Assembly: GCF_035943815.1 (NCBI RefSeq)
Contig: NZ_DASZBU010000006.1
Span: forward strand, 141,555-205,554
Length of the DNA stretch: 64,000 nucleotides
Direction: 5' to 3'
Source of the DNA: Frateuria_A sp035943815
GTDB lineage: Bacteria; Pseudomonadota; Gammaproteobacteria; Xanthomonadales; Rhodanobacteraceae
Shown here: positions 33,300 to 41,645 of the stretch, one piece after another
How the letters are laid out: every line of letters begins with the position of its first letter
Numbering within the stretch: the stretch's first letter is position 1
Program-made: the position numbers and the translations under genes
The notes under the pieces: generated by a model
The model's database searches: none
What the model saw: the letters and a program-made list of their open reading frames with translations, nothing else
What the model was told of the DNA's origin: nothing

Positions 33300-34562
33300 A
33301 TGAGCGATACCGCCGCTTCCGCCCAGTCCCGCCTCGCCGGCAACCGCGAAATGCCCCTGCCGGTGGTGCGGGTGCCCATGCTGGACCAGAAGCGCGAGCT
33401 GTTCGCCTACGAGGTCATGTTCCATCGCCACGCCGGCGACGAGCAGGAGCTGATGCAGCGCGTGCTCTCGACCCTGGCCGATGGCGCGCTGACCCGGCTG
33501 GTGCGCGGCAACCGCACCTTCCTCACCCTGTCGCGCGAGCTGCTGCTGGAGCAGACGGACGTCCTGCTGCACCAGCCGCGCTTCGGCGTGGTGCTGCAGC
33601 CGGCCATGGCCGAGGACGCCGAGCTGATGGAGCGCCTGCAGAAGATGGCGCAGCGCGGCTGCCTGCTGATGTACGACGCCGGCGCGACCGACCTGCACGG
33701 CTCCGTCGCGATCGAGGCGCTGGTCCAGATGGTGCAGTTCGTGCGGCTGGACGCCAAGGCGCTCAGCCCCGAGCAACTGCGCGAGCGCGCCGAACACCTG
33801 CACGAGCGCGGCATCTGGGTGGTCGCGGGGCAAGTGGATGATCACGCCACCTACCAGCGCTGCCTGGAGCTGCCGCTGCAGGCGATCCAGGGTCGCTACC
33901 TGCTGATTCCCGACCAGGTCGAGGTGCCGGTGCTTTCGGCCAACCGCCTGTCGATGCTGCGCCTGATGCGCGAGCTGCAGGAGAACAGCCCCGGCCCGGT
34001 CGAGCTGGGCGACATCATCCGCAACGACGCGATCCTTTCCTACAAGCTCCTGAGCTGCGTGAATTCGGCCTACTTCGGCCTGCCCAAGCAGCTCAAGTCC
34101 GTGCAGCAGGCGGCGATCTTCTTCGGCGTCACGCGCATGCGCAACTGGATCTACACCATGTCGCTGGGCGGCATGGACGACCGTCCGCCGGAGCTTTTGC
34201 GTACCGCGTTGATCCGCGCGCACATGTGCGAACAATTGGCCGGCAACATGCCGCGCCAGCAGAAGGAAATGGCCTTCACTGTCGGCCTGTTCTCGCTGCT
34301 GGACACGCTGATGTGCGCGCCGATGGAGTTCGTGCTCGCGCAGCTGCCGCTGGTGCCGGAAATCCGCGACGCACTGGTCGGCGGCGGCGGCCCGTTCGGA
34401 CCGCTGCTGGAGCAGATCCATGCCTGGGAGGCGGGCCAGCTCAGCGGCCAGGTCCAGCCGCAGCAGATCCAGCGCATGGCCGCGATCTACCTGGAGGCGA
34501 CGCAGTGGGCGGACCAGGTGTACGCCTTCGCCGACCCGAAGGCGCCGGCGGCCGCAGCCTGA
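33300..34562 (+). CDS. EAL-like/HDOD-domain signalling protein
   Basis: The 420-residue cytoplasmic product has the YuxH-type layout. A degenerate EAL-like N-terminal half (about 20-200) has YEVMFHRH where an active EAL motif would be. A HDOD domain follows (about 205-400) with NDAILSYKLLSCVNSAYFGL and a GVTRMRNWIY helix. Without EAL catalytic residues it should not hydrolyse c-di-GMP. HDOD proteins are signalling scaffolds, and the place behind flgM-flgN suggests a motility role, but the ligand and partner are unknown. Confidence 0.82.
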   Translation: MSDTAASAQSRLAGNREMPLPVVRVPMLDQKRELFAYEVMFHRHAGDEQELMQRVLSTLADGALTRLVRGNRTFLTLSRELLLEQTDVLLHQPRFGVVLQPAMAEDAELMERLQKMAQRGCLLMYDAGATDLHGSVAIEALVQMVQFVRLDAKALSPEQLRERAEHLHERGIWVVAGQVDDHATYQRCLELPLQAIQGRYLLIPDQVEVPVLSANRLSMLRLMRELQENSPGPVELGDIIRNDAILSYKLLSCVNSAYFGLPKQLKSVQQAAIFFGVTRMRNWIYTMSLGGMDDRPPELLRTALIRAHMCEQLAGNMPRQQKEMAFTVGLFSLLDTLMCAPMEFVLAQLPLVPEIRDALVGGGGPFGPLLEQIHAWEAGQLSGQVQPQQIQRMAAIYLEATQWADQVYAFADPKAPAAAA

Positions 34563-34592
34563 CGACGCTCTCTATCGTTCCGCCCGCGGCCT

Positions 34593-34609
34593 GCCCGTCC
34601 CGTACGGGC
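34593..34609. other. Hairpin between convergent genes
   Basis: GCCCGT-CCCGT-ACGGGC lies in the 54-base gap between the convergent HDOD gene and the TMEM43-like gene. It could end transcription from either side, but there is no T-run, so this is only a candidate. Confidence 0.35.
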
Positions 34610-34616
34610 GGCGACA

Positions 34617-35666
34617 TTAGGCTCGGCCGGCCCGCCCGGTGCGCCGGTGCAGCAGCGCCACCACCAGCACGCCGGCCGCGGTCACTCCGAACCAGTTGAG
34701 CACCGGCGGCCAGTCGCCACCGAGCCAGGAAGCGCAGGACACCGCTCCGATCGCGGTCACGCCCACCGCCAGCGCCAGCAGCGGATCGCTCACGCGACGG
34801 CGGCGCTCCCACAGCAACAGGAACGATCCCAGCGCGGCCAACACGATCGCCGCGCCGCGTCGCGCCATGGTGAACTCCGGCGGCTCGGGCACATCCGGCA
34901 GCACGTCGCTGAGCGAGCGCAGGCCGACCTGCACCTGGTAGCCCTGGCCGTCGTCCGCCTTGCTGGCGCGCACCAGCCGATCGCCGTCCAGCCGCGCCAG
35001 GATCGTCACCGGCTGCAGCGGCACCGCCTGCCAGCTCACCCGGATGTCGCCCAGGCGCGGCGAACCGGGATCCGCGCTGGTGGTCAGGTAGTCGTGGTAC
35101 AGGCTGAAGCTCGCCGCCAGGTTGGCCGGAAGCTTCGACGGATCGGGAGCCACCGCCTGCGAGCCAGGCAGCGCGTGCACCAGCAACGGCCCCAGCGCGA
35201 AGCCGCCCACGCGTACCATGCCCGCTTCGAAACGCTCGCTCTTCAGCGGCATGGCGCTGGGGTTGGCGTGACCGTGCGGCTGCCGGAACTTGTCCGTGTC
35301 CTGCAGCTCTTCGGACCAGTCCAGTTCGTAGTGCAGGTCGGTGCCCACCCGCACCTCGCGCCACTGGAACATTTCCACGTGGCGCTCCAGCACCGGCGTC
35401 GGGACGCTCAGGTTGAAGTCAGCATCGCGCGGCGCCTCGACCACCTCGGGCGTGCCCGAGACCAGCACCATGCTGCCATGCATTCCCGGCTGCGGACCTT
35501 GCGAGCCGGCTTCGACGATATCGCCACCATGGCGCACCGCGGCCAGGTGATGCACCAGCAGGCTGCGCTCGGTGATCGCAGCCGTGCCCAGGCCGGCGAT
35601 GAGCAGCAGCGCGCCGCTCCCGCGCAGCAGCAAGGCACGCGTACCGATACGCGAGGGCCCGCTCAC
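34617..35666 (-). CDS. TMEM43-family membrane protein
   Basis: The 349-residue product has an N-terminal membrane helix (about 11-31), a large extracytoplasmic domain with SGTPEVVEAPRDADFNLS and VEMFQWREVRVGTDLHYELD, and three C-terminal membrane helices (about 268-345). This matches the TMEM43/LUMA family, known from animal inner nuclear membrane but widespread in bacteria with unknown function. The start is a GTG overlapping the MBL-hydrolase stop (GTGA), so the two genes are translationally coupled. The family call rests on topology and the MFQWRE-type motif. Confidence 0.72.
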   Translation of the reverse strand: MSGPSRIGTRALLLRGSGALLLIAGLGTAAITERSLLVHHLAAVRHGGDIVEAGSQGPQPGMHGSMVLVSGTPEVVEAPRDADFNLSVPTPVLERHVEMFQWREVRVGTDLHYELDWSEELQDTDKFRQPHGHANPSAMPLKSERFEAGMVRVGGFALGPLLVHALPGSQAVAPDPSKLPANLAASFSLYHDYLTTSADPGSPRLGDIRVSWQAVPLQPVTILARLDGDRLVRASKADDGQGYQVQVGLRSLSDVLPDVPEPPEFTMARRGAAIVLAALGSFLLLWERRRRVSDPLLALAVGVTAIGAVSCASWLGGDWPPVLNWFGVTAAGVLVVALLHRRTGRAGRA

Positions 35667-36529
35667 CCGGCGATCCCACCGGCCGGCTCGCCGCGCAGGC
35701 GTGCCTTCTCGTCCGCGGTACCGAAGCGCCCGCGCTCGTCGCGGGTCACCCGCGCCAGCGCACAGGCGTGGTCATGCGTGAAGAACAGCTGCACGCCGCG
35801 GGCCAGCTTGTCCTCAAGGAACGCGCGCTTCTCGTCGATCAGGGTTTCCGGCGCGCGGTCGTAGCCCATGGTGATCGGCAGGTGCACCCAGGAGCGACCG
35901 GGAATCAGGTCGGCGCAGAACACCACGCCGCCGACCTCGGCCAGCATCAGCCCGGGCGTGTGACCGTTGGAAAAGTGGAAGCGCACCGAGTGGCCCAGCG
36001 CCCGCGAATGCTCGCCCTCGACCAGCTCCAGCCGCCCGCTCGCCTCGAGCAGGCCGGCCAGTTCCGGAATGAACGAGGCGCGGTCGCGCGGGTGCGGCGA
36101 CTGCGCGCGCCGCCAGTGCTCGGCGCCGACCAGGGACGTGGCGTTGGGAAACAGCAGCCGTGGCGGCTCGCCTTCGGCCCACGGCGCCAGCAGGCCACCG
36201 GCGTGGTCGAAATGCAGGTGCGAGAGCACGACCGCGTCGATGTCCTCGTGCGAGAGGCCGGCTTCGGCCAGCGATTCGAGCAGCACGTGGCGGTCCTCCA
36301 CCACGCCGTAGCGTTCGCGCAGCTTCGGCTCGAAGAACGCGCCGATGCCGGTTTCGAACAGCACGTTGCGGCCGTCCAGGTCCCTGACCAGCAGGCAGCG
36401 GCAGGCAAGCGGGATGCGGTTTTCCGCATCCGGCTCGATCCAGCGCGCCCACATGGCCTTGGGCGCGTTGCCGAACATCGCGCCGCCATCGAGTTTCTGC
36501 GTGTTGCCCTCGAGGGACCACAGCTGCAT
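35663..36529 (-). CDS. MBL-fold metallo-hydrolase
   Basis: The 288-residue product is a metallo-beta-lactamase-fold enzyme. The zinc signature LSHLHFDHAGG (about residue 100) is followed by the later ligands NGHTPG, FCADLIPG and FTHDHACALARV. The pattern is that of lactonase/glyoxalase-like soluble MBL hydrolases; the substrate cannot be told. No signal peptide is present. It is coupled to the TMEM43-like gene downstream. Confidence 0.85.
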   Translation of the reverse strand: MQLWSLEGNTQKLDGGAMFGNAPKAMWARWIEPDAENRIPLACRCLLVRDLDGRNVLFETGIGAFFEPKLRERYGVVEDRHVLLESLAEAGLSHEDIDAVVLSHLHFDHAGGLLAPWAEGEPPRLLFPNATSLVGAEHWRRAQSPHPRDRASFIPELAGLLEASGRLELVEGEHSRALGHSVRFHFSNGHTPGLMLAEVGGVVFCADLIPGRSWVHLPITMGYDRAPETLIDEKRAFLEDKLARGVQLFFTHDHACALARVTRDERGRFGTADEKARLRGEPAGGIAG

Positions 36530-36634
36530 GGATGTCGCCTGTGCCTGAAAGGATGCCCCTGGGGATTCTACGCAGGGGGGGCGGTGCTGTCTGCCGGTGC
36601 CCTGCGCCGGACCTCCCGGGGCGGGGCGCCCGCC

Positions 36635-38359
36635 CTACTGCACCTTCCCGAGCCCCGATGGCCTACGAGGGTCGCTCGCCGCGTCGAGCTTGTTGTCGCG
36701 GTGATCCCAGGTGACCACGTTCATGAAGCCCCAGGGCTCGCGCGGATGCAGCGTATAGCCCATGCGCTCGAGCTCTCCCGTGGTAGCCGCGTCGAACACG
36801 CCGGGCTCCACGTCCACGCGGTCGGGCATGAACTGGTGGTGGTAGCGCTTCTGCGCCACGATGTCGCTGGCGTCCTTGCCGTCGATGAAGGCGAGGATGC
36901 CCTCCAGCACCTGGGTGATGATGGTCGAGCCGCCGGGCGAACCGATCACCGCCGTGCGGTCGGCGCCGATCACCAGGCTGGGCGTCATCGAGGAAAGCAT
37001 GCGCTTGCCCGGCTTGGGTGCGTTGGCCGTGCTGCCGAGCAGGCCGTACACGTTGGGCTTGTTGGGCACCAGCGCGAAGTCGTCCATCTCGTCGTTGAGC
37101 AGGACGCCGGTGCCCGCGGCGACGAAGGTGGAGCCGAGCGTGTAATTCACGGTCGAGGTGACGGCGATCATGTTGCCGTCCTTGTCGATGATCGAGAAAT
37201 GGGTGGTGTGCGGGCCGGGGTCGCGCGCTGCGCTCGAGGGCAGCATCGAGGAAGGCGTGGCCTTGTCGGGCAGGATGCTCTGGCGCAGGCCGTCGGCGTA
37301 GTACGGCGAGAGCAGCATGTCCAGCGGCATCTTCACGAAGTCCGGATCGCCCAGGTAGTCGTTGTGGTCGCGGAAGGCGCGGCGCATCGCCTCGATCACA
37401 TAGTGGATGCGGTGCGCGCGGTCGAGCTTCTCGGTTTCCACGCCGCGCAGGATGTTGAGTATCTCAGCGACCGCCACGCCGCCGGAGGACGGCGGCGGCG
37501 CAGTGACGATGCGGTAGCCGCGGTAGTCCACGCTGATCGGCGCGCGCTCCTTCACCTGGTAGGCGGCGAGGTCGGCCTCGCTCCAGTTGCCGCCGGCGGC
37601 GCGCACGGCGGCGACCAGCTTCCTGGCCACCTCGCCCTTGTAGAAACCGTCGCGGCCCTGCTCGGCCAGCAGCTCGATCGTGCGTGCCTGGTCCGGGTCG
37701 CGCCAGAGTTTGCCCGCCGCCGGCGGCTTGCCGTCGACGAAGTACTTGGCGGCGGAGGCGGGCCAGCGCCTGAGGTCGTCGGCACGCTCGGCGATCGCGC
37801 CGCGCAGGCGGCTGTCCGGCTCGAAGCCGTCGCGCGCGGTGCGGATGGCCGGCGCCAGCGACTGCTTCAACGGGAGCCGTCCGTAGTGTTCGGCAAGCCA
37901 GGCCAGCCCGGCCGGCTCCCCCGGGATGCCGGCCGACAGCGGGCCGTTGAGCGCGGCGTCGCGGTTGGGCGTGCCGTCGCTGTTGAGATAGTCCTTCGTG
38001 TTCACCGCCGCCGGCGCCACTTCGCGCGCGTCGATGAACACCTCGCGCCCGTCGCTCGCGCGCCGCAGCACGGCCATGAAGCCGCCGCCCATCCCCGAAC
38101 TTTCCGGTTCGACCACCGACAGCGTGGACGCCACCGCCACCGCGGCGTCGAACGCGTTGCCGCCGGCGGCGATCACCTCCAGCCCCGCGTTGGTGGCCCG
38201 GAAGTTGGCGCTGGCGATGGCCGCGTGGCCGGGCCTCTGCGCCTGCACGGCGGCGGCAGGCGCATGAGCCGCCGGTACCGACCGGTCCGCGGCGGACGCG
38301 CTGCCGCAGGTCAGCAGCAGGCTCAGCAGCAGGATGCGCCAACGCGGAAAAGGACTCAT
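36635..38359 (-). CDS. ggt: Gamma-glutamyltransferase
   Basis: This periplasmic enzyme cleaves and transfers gamma-glutamyl groups, mainly from glutathione. The 574-residue precursor has a signal peptide (1-23). It contains the large-subunit region ESSGMGGGFM (86-95) and the autoprocessing site before Thr385 in PHTTHFSIIDKDGN, which becomes the catalytic N-terminal Thr of the small subunit. GTGVLLNDEMDDF and the glycine-rich loop GSPGGSTIITQ follow. The ATG at 38359 is chosen for the signal peptide and the ATGA overlap with the ferredoxin stop. A frame extension upstream lies inside the ferredoxin gene. Confidence 0.95.
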   Translation of the reverse strand: MSPFPRWRILLLSLLLTCGSASAADRSVPAAHAPAAAVQAQRPGHAAIASANFRATNAGLEVIAAGGNAFDAAVAVASTLSVVEPESSGMGGGFMAVLRRASDGREVFIDAREVAPAAVNTKDYLNSDGTPNRDAALNGPLSAGIPGEPAGLAWLAEHYGRLPLKQSLAPAIRTARDGFEPDSRLRGAIAERADDLRRWPASAAKYFVDGKPPAAGKLWRDPDQARTIELLAEQGRDGFYKGEVARKLVAAVRAAGGNWSEADLAAYQVKERAPISVDYRGYRIVTAPPPSSGGVAVAEILNILRGVETEKLDRAHRIHYVIEAMRRAFRDHNDYLGDPDFVKMPLDMLLSPYYADGLRQSILPDKATPSSMLPSSAARDPGPHTTHFSIIDKDGNMIAVTSTVNYTLGSTFVAAGTGVLLNDEMDDFALVPNKPNVYGLLGSTANAPKPGKRMLSSMTPSLVIGADRTAVIGSPGGSTIITQVLEGILAFIDGKDASDIVAQKRYHHQFMPDRVDVEPGVFDAATTGELERMGYTLHPREPWGFMNVVTWDHRDNKLDAASDPRRPSGLGKVQ

Positions 38360-38616
38360 TCGGTGGTCTCCTTGGCCATCAACTGGCGGTATTTGAGTTC
38401 GAGCTGCTCGCGCGTCTCGGCCAGCGCGTCGTCGACGACGATGCATTCGACCGGGCACACCAGCATGCACTGCGGTTCGTCATGGTGGCCCACGCACTCG
38501 GTGCACAGCGCCGGGTCGATCACGTAGTAATCCGCGCCCATCGAGATCGCCTTGTTCGGGCACGCGGGTTCGCAGACGTCACAGTTGACGCAGGTGTCGA
38601 GGATTTTCAGGGACAT
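38356..38616 (-). CDS. YfhL-type 2[4Fe-4S] ferredoxin
   Basis: The 86-residue ferredoxin has two cluster motifs, CVNCDVCEPACP and CTECVGHHDEPQCMLVCP, with the lengthened C-x8-C spacing of the YfhL/AlvIn type. An alternative upstream frame exists, but the ATG at 38616 gives the family start MSLKILDTCVNC. The stop overlaps the ggt start by four bases, which couples an iron-sulfur carrier to a glutathione-degrading enzyme; whether this is functional is unknown. Confidence 0.93.
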   Translation of the reverse strand: MSLKILDTCVNCDVCEPACPNKAISMGADYYVIDPALCTECVGHHDEPQCMLVCPVECIVVDDALAETREQLELKYRQLMAKETTE

Positions 38617-38676
38617 CGGGCAATGGTAGCGCGGAGACGCCGCCCTTACTTCCTGTCGCGCTCTCTCGTTTCGCCC

Positions 38677-38714
38677 AAAAGAAAACGCCCGCGGTGCCGT
38701 CGGCATCGCGGGCG
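38677..38714 (-). terminator. Rho-independent terminator of the lipoprotein gene
   Basis: On the minus strand a long stem CGCCCGCG-N-TGCC and GGCA-N-CGCGGGCG is followed by TTTTCTTTT. It lies 25 bases after the lipoprotein stop and before the ferredoxin gene, separating coaD-lipoprotein transcription from fdx-ggt. Confidence 0.85.
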
Positions 38715-38738
38715 CACTCGAGCGGTTCGCGCGTGGCT

Positions 38739-39236
38739 TTACATCGCCACGAAGCGCACGTTCGCGCCGGTCGGCTGCAGCGCGGTCGTCACGCGGTCCT
38801 TGTCGGCCTGGTCGCCGATGAACAGCACGATCACGTCCTTGAAGGAACCGGGCTTGGCGTCCTTGAAGGCGGCGATCACGAAATCCGCGGTCTTGGCCGA
38901 GCTCGGACCGGCGAAGGCGAGCAGGTTGCCCGGCAGCACGCCGCGGGCGATGGTGTCCTGCACGTTCTGCATCTGGCGGTCGTATTTGGCCTTGGAATCC
39001 TGGTCGTCGCCGGCCGGCACCAGGTAGGCGTACGGACGCTCGGCCGTCATGCCCTGCATGTTGTTCTGCACGATCTGGCCGAGGTAGGCATTCCAGGCCT
39101 GGGCGTCGTTGGGGTTGGTCGGCTTGGCGGCGGCGGCCTGCTGGGTGGCCTGCTGGTTGTCCTCCTGCTTGTTGCAGGCGGAGAGGGCCAGGGTGCCGGC
39201 CATGGCCAGCGTCGCGGCGATCAGGTACTTACGCAT
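38739..39236 (-). CDS. Small lipoprotein of unknown function
   Basis: The 165-residue product has a signal peptide and lipobox LSAC (Cys21), then a Gln/Ala-rich spacer and a compact domain with GVLPGNLLAFAGPSSAKTAD and a C-terminal strand VIVLFIGDQADK. I do not recognise the domain. GGGAG lies upstream of the ATG at 39236, which falls 8 bases inside the end of coaD, so the two genes overlap. A clear terminator follows. Confidence 0.75.
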   Translation of the reverse strand: MRKYLIAATLAMAGTLALSACNKQEDNQQATQQAAAAKPTNPNDAQAWNAYLGQIVQNNMQGMTAERPYAYLVPAGDDQDSKAKYDRQMQNVQDTIARGVLPGNLLAFAGPSSAKTADFVIAAFKDAKPGSFKDVIVLFIGDQADKDRVTTALQPTGANVRFVAM

Positions 39237-39762
39237 GGGTGTCTCCCTGTGAATGGATTTGGGTTTTGCGCCAGCGCTGCCGCATGGCCTGTTGCACTGC
39301 CGGGTGGACGAAGCTGGAGATGTCGCCACCCAGGCGACCGATCTCGCGCACCAGCGACGAGGAAATGAAGCTGTATTGCTCCGCGGGCGTGAGGAACAGC
39401 GTTTCGGCCTGCGGTATCAGATGGCGGTTCATGCTCGCGAGCTGGAACTCGTATTCGAAGTCCGATACCGCGCGCAGGCCGCGGATGATCACGCCCGCGC
39501 CGATCTCGCTGACGAAGGTGGCCAGCAGGCTGTTGAAGCCGCGCACCTCCACGTTGGGCAGGTCGGCCAGCGCCAGGCGCGCCAGCGTGATGCGCTCGTC
39601 TAGGCTGAAGCCCGGCCCCTTGCCGGAACTCTCCGCCACCGCGACCACCACCCGCTCGAACAGCGGAGCGGCGCGGGTCACCAGGTCGGCATGGCCGTTG
39701 GTGATCGGGTCGAAGGTGCCTGGATACACGGCCAGGCGCTTGTTGACCGGAGCTTTGTTCAC
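39229..39762 (-). CDS. coaD: Phosphopantetheine adenylyltransferase
   Basis: CoaD makes dephospho-CoA from 4'-phosphopantetheine and ATP, the fourth step of CoA synthesis. The 177-residue product has the nucleotidyltransferase motif YPGTFDPITNGHADL near the start and YSFISSSLVREIGRLGGDI near the end. The start is a GTG at 39762, giving a standard N-terminus. It lies 31 bases after rsmD, as in many bacteria. Confidence 0.96.
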   Translation of the reverse strand: MNKAPVNKRLAVYPGTFDPITNGHADLVTRAAPLFERVVVAVAESSGKGPGFSLDERITLARLALADLPNVEVRGFNSLLATFVSEIGAGVIIRGLRAVSDFEYEFQLASMNRHLIPQAETLFLTPAEQYSFISSSLVREIGRLGGDISSFVHPAVQQAMRQRWRKTQIHSQGDTHA

Positions 39763-39793
39763 TTGGGAGGCGCTGCACCGCGAAGGTTGCCCG

Positions 39794-40369
39794 CTAGCTT
39801 AACGGAAGCTCCGTGCAGCGGCGATAGAGCGCATGGCGCACCTCGCCCGCGCGGCCTTCGCGGTGCAGCGCCCAGTGGCGCGGCAGCACGGGTACGTGGT
39901 CGCGCGGCGATTCGACATAGATCCACGCCTGCGGGGCGAGCCAGCCGTTGTCCTCCAGCCGCCTTGCGAGTGGGGCCCAGAGATCCGCCGCGAACGGCGG
40001 GTCCATGAACACCAGGCCGAACGGCTCGGACGGGCCTTCGAGGAAGGCCTGCGCATCAGCCACGGCAACCACGCCGCCTGCGGCCTTCAGCCGCGCCAGG
40101 TTCTGGCGCAACGCCTGCGCCGCGCGCGGGTCGCGCTCGACGAAACGCACGGATGCCGCCCCGCGCGAGAGCGCCTCGATGCCCAGCGCGCCGGTACCGG
40201 CGCAAAGATCCAGCGCCCGCACGCCGGCGAGCACCGGCGCAAGCCAGTTGAACAGCGTCTCGCGCACCCGCTCGGGCGTCGGACGCAGCCCCGGCAGATC
40301 GGGTACGTCCAGGCGCGAATTGCGCAGCGTGCCGCCAATGATGCGGATGCGGCCGGGCGCCCCCTTCAT
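39794..40369 (-). CDS. rsmD: 16S rRNA (guanine966-N2)-methyltransferase
   Basis: RsmD methylates G966 of 16S rRNA. The 191 residues show the start PGRIRIIGGTLRNSRLDVPD, then the SAM motif LDLCAGTGALGIEALSRGA, and the catalytic DPPF (FMDPPFAADLW). Length is normal. It is divergent from ftsY across a 133-base gap, a common rsmD/ftsY arrangement. Confidence 0.96.
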   Translation of the reverse strand: MKGAPGRIRIIGGTLRNSRLDVPDLPGLRPTPERVRETLFNWLAPVLAGVRALDLCAGTGALGIEALSRGAASVRFVERDPRAAQALRQNLARLKAAGGVVAVADAQAFLEGPSEPFGLVFMDPPFAADLWAPLARRLEDNGWLAPQAWIYVESPRDHVPVLPRHWALHREGRAGEVRHALYRRCTELPLS

Positions 40370-40502
40370 GCCCTTGCCGCTCCGAGTACCGCCGCCGCGC
40401 GCCGGCCGGCCGATGGCGGTCGCGCACGGATGGATGGGCCCTCAGCGGGCAGTCTGGTTGCCGGTGCTAGCATCCGTGCATTGTCTTAGAAGCGCTGCCG
40501 CG

Positions 40503-41633
40503 ATGCTCAAGTTCTGGAAGAAAAAGACCACCGAAACGATTTCGGAGCAGCCCGCCGAGCAGGCCCCGACACCACCCGCCGACACGCATGCCGCCGACGT
40601 GGCTGCCCTGGACAACGCCAGCCCGGTGCTGGACGAGGCACGCGCCGAGCTCGCTGCCGCCGAGCCGGACGTGGTCGACGAACCGCCGCCGGCCGTCACG
40701 GCCGAATCTGCGCCGGCCAGGCGCAGCTGGCGCGAACGGCTTGCCGGCAGCGGATTCGCCAAGGGTCTGAGCTCGCTGTTCGTGCGCCATCCCAAGCTCG
40801 ACGACGACCTGCTCGATGAGCTGGAAACCATCCTGATCACCGCCGATGTCGGCGTGGAGGCCAGCACCACGCTGGTCGAGGGTCTGCGCAAGCGCATGCA
40901 CAAACGCGAGTTCGCCGACGCCGACGCGTTGCTCGCCGCACTGCGCGAGGCCTTGGTGGCGATGCTGCTGCCGGTGCAGCAGCCGCTGGAGGTCGGTGGC
41001 CACAAGCCCTTCGTCGTGCTCACCGTAGGCATCAACGGCGTGGGCAAGACCACGACGATCGGAAAACTTGCACGCCGATGGCGCGACGAGGGCCGCCAGG
41101 TACTGCTCGCCGCCGGCGACACCTTCCGCGCCGCCGCGGTGGCGCAGCTGAAGACCTGGGGAGAGCGCAACAACGTGCCGGTGATCGCGCAGGGCCAGGA
41201 CGCCGATGCGGCGAGCGTCATCTTCGACGCATTGCAGGCGGCCCGCTCGCGCAACGCCGACGTGCTGGTCGCCGACACCGCCGGCCGCCTGCACACCCAG
41301 GGCGGGTTGATGGACGAACTGTCCAAGATCGCCCGCGTGATGAAGAAGCTTGACGCCGACGCGCCGCACGAGGTGCTGATGGTGATCGACGGCACCACCG
41401 GCCAGAACGCTGTCAGCCAGGTTCGCCAGTTCCAGCAGATCGTAGGCGTGACCGGGCTGGTGGTCACCAAGCTCGACGGCACGGCCAAGGGCGGCGTGGT
41501 GTTCGCGCTGGCCCGCGAGTTCGGTCTGCCGATCCGCTTCGTCGGCCTGGGCGAGAGTGCCACCGACCTGCGCAGCTTCGATGCGCGCGCCTATGTCGAT
41601 GGCCTGCTGCCGGCGACGCTGGCGCGTGGTTGA
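40503..41633 (+). CDS. ftsY: FtsY, signal recognition particle receptor
   Basis: FtsY docks SRP-ribosome complexes at the membrane. The ATG at 40503 gives 376 residues starting MLKFWKKKTTET, a basic membrane-binding end. An acidic Ala/Pro-rich A domain (to about 80) and an NG GTPase domain follow, with G1 GINGVGKTT (176-184), DTAGRLHTQ and TKLDGTAKGG. The open frame extends upstream into the rsmD region but without family sequence. It is followed by the AsmA-like gene 12 bases later. Confidence 0.97.
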   Translation: MLKFWKKKTTETISEQPAEQAPTPPADTHAADVAALDNASPVLDEARAELAAAEPDVVDEPPPAVTAESAPARRSWRERLAGSGFAKGLSSLFVRHPKLDDDLLDELETILITADVGVEASTTLVEGLRKRMHKREFADADALLAALREALVAMLLPVQQPLEVGGHKPFVVLTVGINGVGKTTTIGKLARRWRDEGRQVLLAAGDTFRAAAVAQLKTWGERNNVPVIAQGQDADAASVIFDALQAARSRNADVLVADTAGRLHTQGGLMDELSKIARVMKKLDADAPHEVLMVIDGTTGQNAVSQVRQFQQIVGVTGLVVTKLDGTAKGGVVFALAREFGLPIRFVGLGESATDLRSFDARAYVDGLLPATLARG

Positions 41634-41645
41634 GCGCGCGCGGCG

